A stretch of 64,000 bases of DNA, from positions 375,032 through 439,031 of the forward strand of contig NZ_FQUQ01000006.1 in assembly GCF_900129215.1 (NCBI RefSeq), in the 5' to 3' direction. The translations under genes were made by a program, and so were the position numbers. Below, in pieces: positions 18,964-28,221 of this stretch. The DNA is from Pedobacter caeni. GTDB lineage: Bacteria; Bacteroidota; Bacteroidia; Sphingobacteriales; Sphingobacteriaceae. Under the pieces are notes generated by a model that was not told the DNA's origin, did no database searches, and saw nothing but the letters and a program-made list of their open reading frames with translations. The stretch's first letter is position 1. Each line of letters begins with the position of its first letter.

Positions 18964-18996
18964 AAAAAAAAGCACAGTGTTTAGCAGAAATTCTCG

Positions 18997-20490
18997 TTAT
19001 TTCCAGGGTATCGCTGGATTGAGTGTATTGTATTTATATTTCACCTCCCTGATTTTCCCAAATTTTTCATACTTAGAAAAGTAAGTACCACCATTGAATG
19101 AACCCGTTGGATCTATTTTAAAGAAGAAAACAGCACCTGAATTTCCGGACTTGCTGTTTACCACAGCAAAAAACTGCGTTCCGTTAGTCATTAACTGATC
19201 AATAGATACATTTGTCTGATCAAAAGTATAGACCACCCTGGCTACATCATTTGTAAAATCATAGGCATAGATTTTATTTTCTGACGCATAATAGGTGAGT
19301 GGATTATTAGAAGCATTTACATAAGCCGTTGCCATAGAAAAGCCTGGGGCAGTTACCTCTTTTACACTTTCGCAATAGCTGGCCAGCGACTTATAAAAAC
19401 CAAATTTATAAACAAAGGTTTTGCCGGTCTGATTGTCTTTACAATAAGCCAAAGGTTTTAAAGAATTGAAATTTGCAGCTCCGGGACTCACTGTGGAAGC
19501 CATATTATGATCGAAAAGCAGACAGGATTTATTCCCTATATCTTCTACATCAAAAGCATCTGCAGGATTCTTGATGATGGACTGCATTTTCCCGGCAGAC
19601 TTATTGAACTTTAAAAAACGGTGATGCAGGTCATCGTACACGAACACATTAGCACTCATGATCAACGATTTTGTGGCCTTATAATCACCTGAAGCCCGGT
19701 AACCGAACAACAATGGAGGGGTGATTAAAGTGGTTGTATGTACACTCCCGTTATTGATCATGTAATTATTTGCACCAAAGAAATCCTGATAGATGAGCGT
19801 TGGTGCATAAGTACTTTGGGCATCAAAAAACCAGGCTTTAACATCTTGTAAAAAACCAAAACTTGGCAATAGTGTATAACCACCGCTTTTTCTGAATATA
19901 TATAGCAATCCACTGGGATTGGCCGCAGACTGGATCATGGACATCCCGGTAGCTTCCCTGAGGCTAATGGTATTGTTTGCTGAGAAGGCACCCCAAAACA
20001 CCTCTGGTTTTGTATTGTCCAGTATAACGTCGATATCCTGAACGCCTCCCTCCTTATCATTCAGTACCAGAAATCCTTGTGAAGCTTTTGCTTTTACGTT
20101 AAGCCCATAGGTCCTGCTTCTGATGATATCAGTTTTTACATCTTTTACTTCCAGAAGAACGGTATAAAGCCCGATTGGCACCCGAACTACATACAAGAGA
20201 TTTTTCAGCGAAGAGATCTTCTTTATCGTAGTATCCCCTACCCTCGCCTGTTGCGGAATCAGCTTCCAGCTGAATTCCAGATGTGTACTATCCCCGGTAA
20301 ACGTAACCTCAGGGTTGATCTTCAGGCTATCCAGCTGAGAGAACACGAAATTATCCTGGTTAAACTCAGGCCCCTTGGTACTGAGCTGATCCATTGGTCT
20401 GAGGTCATAGTTCCCCTTGTCCTTATAACAGGAAGAAAACAGAATCCCGATCAGGGAAAGCAATATAAATGAGTAATGAAATCGTTTCAT
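18997..20490 (-). CDS. PKD-like family lipoprotein of a SusCD operon
   Basis: About 497 residues. The start is set at MKRFHYSFILLSLIGILFSSC, a good lipoprotein signal with lipobox FSSC; a longer in-frame start would bury it. KDKGNYDL just after the lipid Cys is the hallmark of the Bacteroidota PKD-like family found next to SusD and DUF4843 genes. An Ig/PKD-like part (about 35-160) is followed by a long C-terminal region resembling a beta-propeller (YYASENKIYAYDF). Likely a surface-exposed accessory or binding subunit of the SusCD complex. Located 19 bp after the DUF4843 gene. Confidence 0.82.
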   Translation of the reverse strand: MKRFHYSFILLSLIGILFSSCYKDKGNYDLRPMDQLSTKGPEFNQDNFVFSQLDSLKINPEVTFTGDSTHLEFSWKLIPQQARVGDTTIKKISSLKNLLYVVRVPIGLYTVLLEVKDVKTDIIRSRTYGLNVKAKASQGFLVLNDKEGGVQDIDVILDNTKPEVFWGAFSANNTISLREATGMSMIQSAANPSGLLYIFRKSGGYTLLPSFGFLQDVKAWFFDAQSTYAPTLIYQDFFGANNYMINNGSVHTTTLITPPLLFGYRASGDYKATKSLIMSANVFVYDDLHHRFLKFNKSAGKMQSIIKNPADAFDVEDIGNKSCLLFDHNMASTVSPGAANFNSLKPLAYCKDNQTGKTFVYKFGFYKSLASYCESVKEVTAPGFSMATAYVNASNNPLTYYASENKIYAYDFTNDVARVVYTFDQTNVSIDQLMTNGTQFFAVVNSKSGNSGAVFFFKIDPTGSFNGGTYFSKYEKFGKIREVKYKYNTLNPAIPWK

Positions 20491-20509
20491 TTTTTTATCA
20501 ATTAACAGG

Positions 20510-21280
20510 TTAAGGGAATATGACATTTAAACCGTTCTCATCTTTTAGCGGATAAGTGAAAGGATCATTGGCTGCAGGCTTCAAAACACCGGCATTCAAA
20601 TCGTCCAGGACTGATCTTAATCTCAATTGAAAATTGGCGAATTTTACTCCCGAAAAAATATACCTGGAAGGATCTTCCAGTGCAGCGGTAGCAGCAAAAT
20701 TGATCTCTGGAAAACCAAGCTGATATAGCACAAAGCGGTGTTTGGTTTTAGAATAAGCCCCAAAGAAACGCAACATTTTAGTATCCCAATCTATCGGTTT
20801 CACCATGAAATTGAAAAAGGCTACTTTACATTTCAATTGTTTGGCCAGACCTGGCTGAAAATCCTCAGAAGCCACAATTTTAAATGAAACCTTCTTCCTG
20901 ATGGTTTCCAGATCTTTGGTTTTACGAAGGATAAGCTTAAAAATGCCTTTAAATTGTCCGGCTTTAATGATGCCTTTTCCGAAATCAAAATCAATGCCTT
21001 CTACTGCAGAAGACTCTTCGGAAATGGCGGCTACTTTAAATTCACGGTCTCTGTCTGCCGTTCTTCCGGTTACATCGACCGGGAGAAACAGCGTATCGCT
21101 TTCCAGGTTTCCTTTTGAGGCAAAAGAGAAATCCAAACTGTCAATATAGGCTGGCGGATTGGGAACATTTAACCTGGAAAATTGTACACGGTCTCCTCCG
21201 TCATAAAGCTTTACCTCCTCCTTCTTACAGGAAGACAGCAAGAGCAAAATCACTGTGGTAATATATATTGGTTGTTTCAT
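20510..21280 (-). CDS. DUF4843 domain lipoprotein
   Basis: About 256 residues from MKQPIYITTVILLLLSSC (lipobox LSSC); an alternative ATG seven codons upstream at 21301 is possible. The sequence after the Cys (GDRVQFSRLN, then LFLPVDVTGRTADRDREF and SSAVEGIDFDF) matches the DUF4843 family, which has a Calx-beta-like sandwich. These proteins are encoded between SusD and PKD-like lipoproteins in many Bacteroidota transport operons and are presumed to be surface subunits. Biochemical function is not known. Confidence 0.82.
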   Translation of the reverse strand: MKQPIYITTVILLLLSSCKKEEVKLYDGGDRVQFSRLNVPNPPAYIDSLDFSFASKGNLESDTLFLPVDVTGRTADRDREFKVAAISEESSAVEGIDFDFGKGIIKAGQFKGIFKLILRKTKDLETIRKKVSFKIVASEDFQPGLAKQLKCKVAFFNFMVKPIDWDTKMLRFFGAYSKTKHRFVLYQLGFPEINFAATAALEDPSRYIFSGVKFANFQLRLRSVLDDLNAGVLKPAANDPFTYPLKDENGLNVIFP

Positions 21281-21318
21281 TGTCGTTTGTTTTTGGTTCA
21301 TCGTGATCAAAGAAGCGC

Positions 21319-22731
21319 TTACCTTGCGCCATATATTTTTTCATTTTCCGGCAAGGGAAGTACATAACTTTTGGCAGACATCTGCGCAACAGGACTGTCT
21401 TCAATATGACTTGCGTTTATCCTTTTGTAATAGTAAAAGAGCTGACCTTCCATAAAAAACTCTTTACGGTATTCCTTTCTGATCTCTGTCTGCAGATCGG
21501 CATTTGCCAGAATCGGTAGAAGTCCTCTGTTGCCCAGTACAGTATTGAGGTAGCTTAAGGCTGTTGCCGGGTCTGCAGCTGATTCCGCAGCGATATAATA
21601 CATTTCTGTTAAGCGCATCAAGGGGATATAATTCCTTTGCAGATTGAGCGTAGTGCTCTCATCGGCAAGATCAGGATACAGGAACTTATGCGAAATCAGA
21701 AAGCCTTTAATCTGTTGCATCATCGGCGACTTATACCGGATGTCTGTAGGCTGGTCTCCAAAAATATTCCCTTTGAGTTTAGCTTCCTGGGTAAAATAAT
21801 AAGGGGCAGTGGTGGTCAGATTGGTTTTAGGCTCCAATACCGTAAGGGCTCTTGCTTCGAAAGGTTCGCTATACAAGGAAAACAGGTGCTCAGTATGAAA
21901 ACTACGGTCCGTATTGATGACTGTTCCTGGTAGCATCAGAAAGACCTGCTTTGCGTCGATCACCTCTTTTGCTTTGGCAAAGGCCTGTATTTTATTCCCC
22001 ATGTAAAGATAAATCCTGGCCTTAAGTCCTTTTGCGGCATACAAATTCATTCTCACCTTACGGTCAGCAGCTCCCTTTACTCCGATAAGGTCCCCTGTCA
22101 TCAGACTTTCCGCCTGATCCAGATCTGCGAGTGCCTTGCTCAGAATTTCTTCTACTGTAGAGAATGGGGTAACTGTCCTTCCATAGGCAGTCACATAAGG
22201 CATGTACTTTTGATTGTCTTTGCTCAGATAAGCCGGTGCGAACAGGCGCAACAGATCAAAATGAATATAAGCCCTGAGCGCCAGGGCCTCTCCTTTGATC
22301 AGTCCGTATTTATTTCCGGAAAAGACGCCTTTCTTTTCGTCTATATACTCCAGGATGGCATTGACCTGAGCAATGGTATTAAACTGCTGTAACCATACCC
22401 TATCGATCATTGACCGGAATTGTTCAGTTTCATAATCCAGGTTTTCTACCGGTTTCAGCAGCCTTGTTGCCTGCTCCGAAGAACTGCCCACAGAATAATC
22501 AGAAGCCATCACACTCATCATTCCAAAAGTAAGTTCCCTGCCATAGGTTGCTTCTTTAGTCATAGATACATAAGCACCGGTCATGGCCTCATTGAAACCC
22601 TGCTCTGTGGAAAAAAGCTCCTCTTGTTTCAGGTCTGTTTTAGGCTGTACATCCAGCCATTTCTTACAGGAGCTGAGGGTCAGTACTGCCAGCAGGAATA
22701 CAGGAAGGCATCTGTTTTTTAATAACTTCAT
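21319..22731 (-). CDS. RagB/SusD family lipoprotein
   Basis: About 470 residues from MKLLKNRCLPVFLLAVLTLSSC (lipobox LSSC, ATG at 22731). SusD features: WLDVQPKTDLKQEELFSTEQGF, GEALALRAYIHFDLLRLFAP, IPLMRLTEMYYIAAESA and RKEFFMEGQLFYYYKR, ending with SYVLPLPENEK. It is the partner of the STN-type SusC encoded 32 bp upstream. The substrate is not obvious because no glycan-degrading gene lies in the operon. Confidence 0.92.
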   Translation of the reverse strand: MKLLKNRCLPVFLLAVLTLSSCKKWLDVQPKTDLKQEELFSTEQGFNEAMTGAYVSMTKEATYGRELTFGMMSVMASDYSVGSSSEQATRLLKPVENLDYETEQFRSMIDRVWLQQFNTIAQVNAILEYIDEKKGVFSGNKYGLIKGEALALRAYIHFDLLRLFAPAYLSKDNQKYMPYVTAYGRTVTPFSTVEEILSKALADLDQAESLMTGDLIGVKGAADRKVRMNLYAAKGLKARIYLYMGNKIQAFAKAKEVIDAKQVFLMLPGTVINTDRSFHTEHLFSLYSEPFEARALTVLEPKTNLTTTAPYYFTQEAKLKGNIFGDQPTDIRYKSPMMQQIKGFLISHKFLYPDLADESTTLNLQRNYIPLMRLTEMYYIAAESAADPATALSYLNTVLGNRGLLPILANADLQTEIRKEYRKEFFMEGQLFYYYKRINASHIEDSPVAQMSAKSYVLPLPENEKIYGAR

Positions 22732-22763
22732 TTTGTTAAAATATTTTGTGATTGATAAGACCA

Positions 22764-25700
22764 TTAGAAAGTAACATTTGCCCCGAATGAGATCCTTTGT
22801 GCAAAAGGATATTGTGTACCACGCTCAATCCTGATGGTGGAGAAGCGGGCCACATCATTCATGCTCAGGCTGAGCCGAAGGTTTTGCATATGCAGGCGTT
22901 TCATCAGCGGAGTATTGTTCAACGTATAACCCAGGGTAACTGCCGAGATCGTCACATAGTTGTTTTTCTGAACAAAACGGGAAGTAGATCCGACCCTGTT
23001 TGCTACTCTGTTTAGGGCGAAAGTACTGTATTTCGCTTCGTCGCCAGGTCTTGCCCATTTGGATTCATAAGCTCTTACATCCACATTGTTCGCGCTGATG
23101 TCAATGTCTTCCACTTTAGAAAGTAAGGTCGAATTGTACAGATATCCACCTGCCGAATAACTGGCAGCAATTACGGCATCCCATCCTTTATAGCTGAAAT
23201 TGGTTCCAAAACCTCCGGAAACTACCGGCCGTTCATCTGCAACGGCGATCTGATCTGCCGCTCTCCAATCACTGCCAATACTTCCATCGCGATACCGGAA
23301 AATTTCATTTCCTGTTGCCGGATCTATCCCCAGCGAAGGCAGGGCATAAATGGCGGATCTTGAACTTCCTTCAGTAAAAATATTTGGTGGTAAAGTCGAC
23401 TTTTCATCACTGTCAAAGCTGTATTGCATGGCATCCAGAATCACCTTGTTCCGCTGTTTCATGGCATCAGATATTTTGGATATTTTGTTTTTATTCGCAC
23501 CGATATTTCCCCACATTCCCAGTCTGACTTTATTGGCACCTCCAGGAAGTAACCTCAGGTTTAGCCGGATATCAAACCCATTATTCGTCAGCTCTCCGAT
23601 GTTATCGGTAAAACTTGAAAATCCTGTGGATGGGGCGAGTGTAATGCTTTGCAATAGGTTAGAAGTATTTTTCAAATAGTATTCCGCATTAATAGTCAAA
23701 AGGGAACCAAATAAACCCATGTCCAGGGCCACCTTTTTCTGACGTGTGGTTTGCCATTTCAGGTCTGAATTTCCAAGTCCCTGAATCAACGCACCGAAAT
23801 CGCGGTCGTAAATATTATCGGTATTGTACTGGTATTTCGTCATTGCCTGGTAAGGCGCAAAATTCTGGCTTGCCGTTTCCGCGATTGCTCCTGTTAGCCT
23901 CAATGAACTAAAGAAATTTAAACTTTGAATAAAGGATTCCCTATGGAGGTTCCAACCCAATCCAGCCGACCAGACCGGTGCATATTTTTCATTCGACCCA
24001 AACTGCGAGGAGCCATCGAGTTTAAAGGAAAGATCTACAAAATACTTGCCGTCATAAGCATAATTAAAGGTGGCAAGGAGTCCTGCCAGACGACTGGTAT
24101 TGTCCAGTCCTCCGGGACGGGAATTCTCCCTGTACTGCTTGGCAAAAGCCAGCTCATCCATTTTTGGATTTGGAAATCCCTGTGCCTGCACCCTGCTGAC
24201 ACTGGAAACAGACTCCTTAATATTGAAACCAGATTGAAGGAAGAAACTGTGCTTATCCGCAACCAGCTTACTAAAGGTTGCAAAAAGAGCTCCCTCATAC
24301 CCAAAAGAATTCGTATTGGAGATGTCAAGACTTCCACGCAATGCGTAGGCTGCCTCCGAAGGGGAAACGTTCAGAAAGCTGGAATGATTAGCCGGCAAGA
24401 AATCCTTTGTATCGGAGTACCGCTTAGAGAGCCCAAGGGTTGCCCTTAAGCGAAACTCATCATTCATCTTCCACTCCGCAGAGAGGTTATTGATGATCTC
24501 CGTATATTTACTGATACTCTGGGTATTGATCGTTCCATCATACAAAGGGTTGATGATATAGGATGCCCGTTCTCCATTTGTGGAGGTTTGCTCATAAAGA
24601 AAAGGAGAATCCCCTCCTCCCACTCCCGGAATAGGAAAATAAGGCTTTGCATTCACGAACGACTGGAAGCTGCCATATGGCGTAGCTGTTCCTTTCGTAT
24701 TGGCTACCTGAAGGTCATTCCTAAACAAAAAATCTCCGGTAATGTAATTGAACAACATATTTCCCTGGTAATTATTTCTGGAAGAACCTTTCATAATCCC
24801 CGGGTTAAGTGCTGCAGAAAATCCTATGCTGTATTTAAAGGACTGCTCACCACCATCTAAGGTGAGGGAATGGCGTTGTTCCAGCGCTGTTTTTAAAGGC
24901 TGGGACAGCCAGTAAGTATCTGCACCACTTTTCAATAAAGAAAGCCGGTCGTTATAAAGTTTTTGTTGTAGGATGTGCTCAGCAGGTGAAGAACGTGTGT
25001 ACAGACCAACCCGGTCTTCGAACTCCAGCAACCTTGCCGCGTCGAGCATATTATAATCTCTTAAATCCGGGATTACCATATTAGCGCTCAGTGCATAAGT
25101 GGCCCTGAGTTTACCTGAGGCAGGAGATTTAGTCACGATAACCACTACTCCATTTGCCGATCGGGTACCATAAATTGCAGAGGCAGAACCATCTTTTAAC
25201 AAGGTCAGCGATTCAATTCTGTTCATGTCCAGGTCTATAATTCTTTCCAGAGAAGTTTCAAAACCATCCAGAATAAATAAAGGCAGGTTTGGATTGCCAT
25301 AAAAGGCATTGCGAAGATCACCACTGGCATAACTCTCAGACAGGTTATTTCCTCCCCGAATCTCAATATTGGGCATTGAATTGGGATCTGATCCGAGCAG
25401 GTTGTTGTCTATAATCCGGAAGGAAGGGTCCAGCAGTCCCAATCCCTGAAGCACGTTTGACGAACTTAATTTCATCAGCTCCTGCCCGGTAAAGGTAGTC
25501 GAGCTTCCCGTATAAGTATCTTTTTTACGTTCCGAAATCCCGGTCACCACGACCTGATTCAACTCAGAAATTTCTTCTTTCAGGACTGTGGTTATACTGG
25601 TATTTTTACCGATCTGTATTTCGGTCCGCATAAAACCGATGTAAGATAAAATCAGGATTTCCCGGTCTGCAGCACTGATCCGGTATTTTCCTTCTGTATC

Positions 25701-26174
25701 AGACATTGCAGAACGCCCCGGATGTCCTTTTACATGAACAGAGACACCAGGCAAGGGCTTTTTCAAATGATCTATTACGGTTCCTGAAATCAGATTCAGG
25801 CTTACCGCCCCTGTTTCTTTTTCTATTGTTGCAACTTTTGCCTTTACGGCGATCATCGTCCCATCCTGCTTAAATTGGAGGAAAAGATTAAGCTCCAGCT
25901 CTGCAAGGACCTCCTGAATGGTACGGTCTTTCTTTTCAAAGCTGATCAGTTCACGGGAATTGAGTTGTACGGCATTGTAATAGAACTTCACTTTATAAAC
26001 ACGTTCTATTTGCTTAAAAGCATTTTCTATGGTTTGTTTTTTAAAGGCGATGGATTTCTTTTCCTGTGCCCTTAAACCGTATGAAGAAATAAAAAATACG
26101 GCAATAAAGATCACACCTATCCTGCAGCAGGTCTTTACCCCTTGCCGCAGCAGGTCCAGTAAGTTTTTAGTCAT
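22764..26174 (-). CDS. STN-type SusC/TonB-dependent receptor
   Basis: 1136 residues. Signal peptide, then an STN (secretin/TonB N-terminal) domain at about 37-110 (IENAFKQIERVYKVKFYYN), a carboxypeptidase-regulatory-like domain (SGTVIDHLKKPLPGVSVHV), plug (LNQVVVTGISERKKDTYTGS, LTLLKDGSASAIYGTRSANG) and barrel ending ISFGANVTF. The STN domain talks to a FecR anti-sigma factor, and a FecR gene plus ECF sigma gene lie directly upstream, so this receptor both imports its ligand and switches on its own operon. The ligand is unknown. Confidence 0.95.
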   Translation of the reverse strand: MTKNLLDLLRQGVKTCCRIGVIFIAVFFISSYGLRAQEKKSIAFKKQTIENAFKQIERVYKVKFYYNAVQLNSRELISFEKKDRTIQEVLAELELNLFLQFKQDGTMIAVKAKVATIEKETGAVSLNLISGTVIDHLKKPLPGVSVHVKGHPGRSAMSDTEGKYRISAADREILILSYIGFMRTEIQIGKNTSITTVLKEEISELNQVVVTGISERKKDTYTGSSTTFTGQELMKLSSSNVLQGLGLLDPSFRIIDNNLLGSDPNSMPNIEIRGGNNLSESYASGDLRNAFYGNPNLPLFILDGFETSLERIIDLDMNRIESLTLLKDGSASAIYGTRSANGVVVIVTKSPASGKLRATYALSANMVIPDLRDYNMLDAARLLEFEDRVGLYTRSSPAEHILQQKLYNDRLSLLKSGADTYWLSQPLKTALEQRHSLTLDGGEQSFKYSIGFSAALNPGIMKGSSRNNYQGNMLFNYITGDFLFRNDLQVANTKGTATPYGSFQSFVNAKPYFPIPGVGGGDSPFLYEQTSTNGERASYIINPLYDGTINTQSISKYTEIINNLSAEWKMNDEFRLRATLGLSKRYSDTKDFLPANHSSFLNVSPSEAAYALRGSLDISNTNSFGYEGALFATFSKLVADKHSFFLQSGFNIKESVSSVSRVQAQGFPNPKMDELAFAKQYRENSRPGGLDNTSRLAGLLATFNYAYDGKYFVDLSFKLDGSSQFGSNEKYAPVWSAGLGWNLHRESFIQSLNFFSSLRLTGAIAETASQNFAPYQAMTKYQYNTDNIYDRDFGALIQGLGNSDLKWQTTRQKKVALDMGLFGSLLTINAEYYLKNTSNLLQSITLAPSTGFSSFTDNIGELTNNGFDIRLNLRLLPGGANKVRLGMWGNIGANKNKISKISDAMKQRNKVILDAMQYSFDSDEKSTLPPNIFTEGSSRSAIYALPSLGIDPATGNEIFRYRDGSIGSDWRAADQIAVADERPVVSGGFGTNFSYKGWDAVIAASYSAGGYLYNSTLLSKVEDIDISANNVDVRAYESKWARPGDEAKYSTFALNRVANRVGSTSRFVQKNNYVTISAVTLGYTLNNTPLMKRLHMQNLRLSLSMNDVARFSTIRIERGTQYPFAQRISFGANVTF

Positions 26175-26215
26175 AAATGGTTAGTGGTGGTTGTGTGTTT
26201 GGTTTATAATGTGGA

Positions 26216-27268
26216 TTAATTGAAATCTATAACGACTTTATCCTTTTCAATTTTGAAACTGCAATCGGTAGCAAAGCAGAAGATATTCAGGACACGTTCC
26301 AAAGATTCATTTTCATAGGTTCCGGAGAATTTCCCAGCGGATTTTTGCTTTCCGCGGATTTCAAAGGGAACACCATACCAGTCTTCCAGGGCGCTGACCA
26401 CGCCATTGAAACTGGTATTGTTAAATTTAAGCTGCCCTTTGATCCAGGCTTCACGTGTCTGGACATCGAAAGTTTCCTTCTCCATCAGGTCTACAGACCT
26501 GTTGAGCATCACCATTTCTCCCGGTCCCAGGATCTCTGGTTTATTGTCTGTTTCCGATGTATACGATTTCTGAACTTTCAGTTTTCCTGTCAGCAATTCA
26601 ATTTGTTGTCCGGATTCATGAGGATAAGCACGCATATAAAATGAAGTTCCCAGTACTGTTGCCTTCATGTCATTGGATTCAATCACAAAAGGAAGGGAAG
26701 CATTCGGGCTGACTTCAAAATAAGCCGCCCCCAGGAGGACAATCTTACGGTTGTCTTTATTGTAACTATGGGGAACTTTAAGAACCGTATTTGCATTGAG
26801 GACTACTTTGGACCGGTCTGGTAAAGTGATGTTTAATCTTTCTCCCAGCGGCGATTTGTAAATGCGGTATTGTTGTTGTTCCTGCTGAAGAGCCAGCTCC
26901 ACTTTCGCTTCGTTCCGGTATTGATAAAATAAGATTGCCCCTGCAACCAGTAACACTGAAGCCGCTGCGGCATACCACATCCGGTTTAAAGTAAAGCGCG
27001 CTCTTTTTTCTGCCACAACAATATCAGCTGCGTTTTCTCCCTGACCCGCACGGACCAATGCTTTAAACTCTTCCAGCGCAACTTTCTCTTCCCTGCTTTT
27101 CAACATCAGGTTTAAAGCCATCACCATTCTGCCGGCCTCAGCAACCTGAGCGGCATGTTCTGCTGATTCTTCTGCGTAATTTTGCCAGCGAAGCACATCT
27201 GCCTCATTGCTTTTATGGCAATAGTTGACAAAGCTCTGGTCTAATATGATTTCTTCAAGTGTGTACAT
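26216..27268 (-). CDS. FecR-family anti-sigma factor
   Basis: 350 residues. An N-terminal cytoplasmic segment of about 95 residues, one transmembrane helix (MWYAAAASVLLVAGAILFYQY), then a periplasmic FecR domain (PLGERLNITLPDRSKVVLNANTVLKVP ordering, LLGAAYFEV) and the C-terminal DUF4974 module (LKFNNTSFNGVVSALEDWYGV). FecR proteins hold an ECF sigma factor inactive until an STN-type receptor signals substrate. The gene sits between the sigma gene and the STN-SusC gene, the standard arrangement. Confidence 0.94.
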   Translation of the reverse strand: MYTLEEIILDQSFVNYCHKSNEADVLRWQNYAEESAEHAAQVAEAGRMVMALNLMLKSREEKVALEEFKALVRAGQGENAADIVVAEKRARFTLNRMWYAAAASVLLVAGAILFYQYRNEAKVELALQQEQQQYRIYKSPLGERLNITLPDRSKVVLNANTVLKVPHSYNKDNRKIVLLGAAYFEVSPNASLPFVIESNDMKATVLGTSFYMRAYPHESGQQIELLTGKLKVQKSYTSETDNKPEILGPGEMVMLNRSVDLMEKETFDVQTREAWIKGQLKFNNTSFNGVVSALEDWYGVPFEIRGKQKSAGKFSGTYENESLERVLNIFCFATDCSFKIEKDKVVIDFN

Positions 27269-27414
27269 CCGGGTCTATCTCTTTTTATACCAGACGGAAT
27301 AAGGTGTTTTTTTTACCATGAAAATTTCAGAAATTCTGAATAAAAAACACAAAACACTGTAAATGAACAAGAAAAACACAAATAAATCTATTGTAAACCG
27401 AAAGAAGGGAAAGC

Positions 27415-28002
27415 CTAAACAAAGATCAGTGTGAGGAAAACATTCAGGTCTTTAGGGTTAAAGTTCTGCTTATTCAACTCTTCGCGCATGCGCTTGATCC
27501 CCTCAAAAAGATTATTATAAACACTTCTGATGGTCAATGAGGTCCGTTCCGCAATCTCTTCATTGTTCAATCCTTCATAATACTTCAGAAAGATTACCGT
27601 CTGACAACGCCTGGGCAGGGTTTCAAAGATTTCGGAGAGTTTGTTCTTAAGCGCTTCCAGAGACTGGGCATTGAGCATGTTTTCCTCTGTGGAGGGCTCC
27701 GACCAGGTGTCGGTGAAGTCGTCCAAAGGTTCCATTTTATATTTTTTCTCTATCCGGTGGGTATCGATCAACTTCCGTTTAAATGAAGTAAGAATATAGG
27801 ATTTCACATTGCTCACCTTTGTGAAATCTGTTTTTTTTTCAAGAAAGGAAAGGAAGGTCTGGTTGATATTGTCTTTGACACCAGCCAGGTCCATTCCACT
27901 TTTAAGGCCTACAAAAACAAGGTAGTTGTAATGCTGCTGATATAACCCGTATATATCATCAGGCATTGCCAATTCTGGTATGCTCCCATCTAGCTCAGAC
28001 AT
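27415..28002 (-). CDS. ECF RNA polymerase sigma factor (Bacteroidota SusCD type)
   Basis: 195 residues with sigma-70 region 2 (NINQTFLSFLEKKTDFTKVSN, SYILTSFKRKLIDTHR) and region 4 with a helix-turn-helix (LPRRCQTVIFLKYYEGLNNEEIAE, IRSVYNNLFEGIKRMRE). It is paired with the FecR gene 146 bp downstream and should direct transcription of the STN-SusC operon. The start codon is preceded by a canonical Shine-Dalgarno AAGGAGG, unusual in this phylum. Confidence 0.93.
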   Translation of the reverse strand: MSELDGSIPELAMPDDIYGLYQQHYNYLVFVGLKSGMDLAGVKDNINQTFLSFLEKKTDFTKVSNVKSYILTSFKRKLIDTHRIEKKYKMEPLDDFTDTWSEPSTEENMLNAQSLEALKNKLSEIFETLPRRCQTVIFLKYYEGLNNEEIAERTSLTIRSVYNNLFEGIKRMREELNKQNFNPKDLNVFLTLIFV

Positions 28003-28011
28003 TTATGCGAT

Positions 28012-28018
28012 CCTCCTT
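28012..28018 (-). promoter_or_regulatory. Canonical Shine-Dalgarno before the sigma gene
   Basis: AAGGAGG on the minus strand, 9 nt before the ATG. Most genes in this window have no such site, as usual for Bacteroidota, so it supports this start and suggests strong or distinct translation initiation. Confidence 0.6.
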
Positions 28019-28072
28019 AAAATAAAATCGCAATCTACCATTCTAATCCTTTAACATGAAATATTTTCTTAA

Positions 28073-28123
28073 CCGTCATCATCATTTTACCTGCCGTCAT
28101 CAGGATCATGCCTTTCGTCAAAT
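28073..28123 (+). promoter_or_regulatory. Three direct repeats at 21-bp period, candidate LytTR binding site
   Basis: CCGTCATCA occurs at 28073-28081 and 28094-28102, with a 12-bp spacer, and a weaker TCGTCAAAT sits at 28115-28123. The 21-bp step is fixed across all three. LytTR regulators bind pairs of about 9-bp direct repeats separated by 12-13 bp, and a LytTR regulator is encoded two genes downstream, so this is probably its autoregulatory site upstream of the beta-barrel gene. Confidence 0.6.
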
Positions 28124-28221
28124 ACTTTTCCCATCATCGGGGATTATTCGCCCCTTTGCGGCCAACAAATAAAAATCAATAACACCGGTGGTTCCCTGGA
28201 ACTGCCAGCAACATTAAAAAA

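Noticed and set aside
18303..18965. 220-codon plus-strand frame opposite the thioredoxin-like gene
   Set aside because: The minus strand has a signal peptide, WCGPC motif and operon context; the plus frame has no family match and runs through the terminator.
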